Below are positions 41,539 through 41,670 of a DNA stretch of 41,670 nt, one piece after another. The stretch is from Pseudovibrio denitrificans JCM 12308 (GTDB taxonomy: Bacteria; Pseudomonadota; Alphaproteobacteria; Rhizobiales; Stappiaceae). The translations under genes were made by a program, and so were the position numbers. The stretch is from contig NZ_BAZK01000035.1 of the NCBI RefSeq assembly GCF_001310815.1, positions 1-41,670 on the forward strand. The letters run 5' to 3'. Numbering within the stretch: the first letter of the stretch is position 1; each line of letters starts with the position of its first letter. The notes under the pieces were generated by a model. That model made no database searches, was not told where the DNA came from, and worked only from the letters and a program-made list of their open reading frames with translations.

Positions 41539-41670
41539 GTCTGCATATTTGGCTGAAATGGGTGGTGAGCTGGCTTGTTGTGTTGAGCCTCTGAAATTTA
41601 ACTACCTGTATTTACTTGGTTTTTCTGTATGGTGGTTTGCCTGAAGGATGTGAAATGTGACGTTCTTTGG

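Noticed and set aside
1..41670. CRISPR array, insertion sequence, prophage or toxin-antitoxin system
   Set aside because: No regularly spaced direct repeats, transposase or phage genes were seen; the only recombinase is the housekeeping XerD.

Overview
This window is a piece of an alphaproteobacterial chromosome. The gene content and order (bolA / dnaJ-like / cobS / cobT, aroK-aroB-corC, xerD divergent from aroK, DUF2794, the CcrM-less housekeeping set around ispG, accA and rpmB) look like Hyphomicrobiales. The mid-range base composition and overall style fit a marine Stappiaceae member such as Pseudovibrio; the genus is an inference from memory, not a measurement. Nearly everything is housekeeping. 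No prophage, insertion sequence, CRISPR array or toxin-antitoxin island is visible.

Layout. 1-0.9 kb: tRNA-Gly and a long AT-rich non-coding stretch carrying a candidate Irr/iron-control box ahead of a di-heme cytochrome c peroxidase. 2-4.7 kb: a protein quality-control cluster (YbaK-type deacylase, CnoX/thioredoxin-TPR, LON-domain protein, Trm112-like). 4.7-8.8 kb: DUF167 and YggT; a split MnmC pair (oxidase and methyltransferase on opposite strands); L-serine ammonia-lyase. 9.2-13.3 kb: MipA/OmpV porin-like protein, L,D-transpeptidase, a candidate structured RNA, a 51-residue orphan small ORF, and a patatin/3-hydroxybutyrate dehydrogenase pair. 13.6-20.9 kb: ispG-pdxY-DUF429, then on the other strand an FkbM methyltransferase, a DpaA/YafK-like lipoprotein, accA and a DUF3108 protein. 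21-27.4 kb: rpmB, the queuosine-precursor transporter, then a minus-strand operon dnaJ-like/cobS/cobT/phytase-like, with bolA divergent. 27.5-32.2 kb: aroK-aroB-corC, a 46-residue membrane protein with xerD, and tRNA-Leu. 32.4-41.5 kb: DedA-type protein, dsbB, ppa, a secreted unknown, DUF2794, two MFS transporters, a Cys/Met-metabolism PLP enzyme, a CPBP protease and a group I truncated haemoglobin.

The most important feature for any user of this sequence is its quality. Nine conserved genes (Trm112-like, DUF167, mnmD, FkbM, DpaA-like, DUF3108, cobS, corC, aroB) are each broken by what looks like exactly one missing base, mostly one lost from a doubled or tripled base. Restoring one base makes each protein collinear with its family. 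All nine being deletions, in genes including aroB and cobS, points to sequencing or assembly error rather than decay. In the feature list these genes are given as single full-length spans with the break position stated.

The best candidates for something undescribed are a three-hairpin, T-run-ended region downstream of the L,D-transpeptidase (10880-11073), the small ORF after the patatin gene (11228-11383), and the Irr-like box upstream of the peroxidase. I did not find a clear new multi-gene system.
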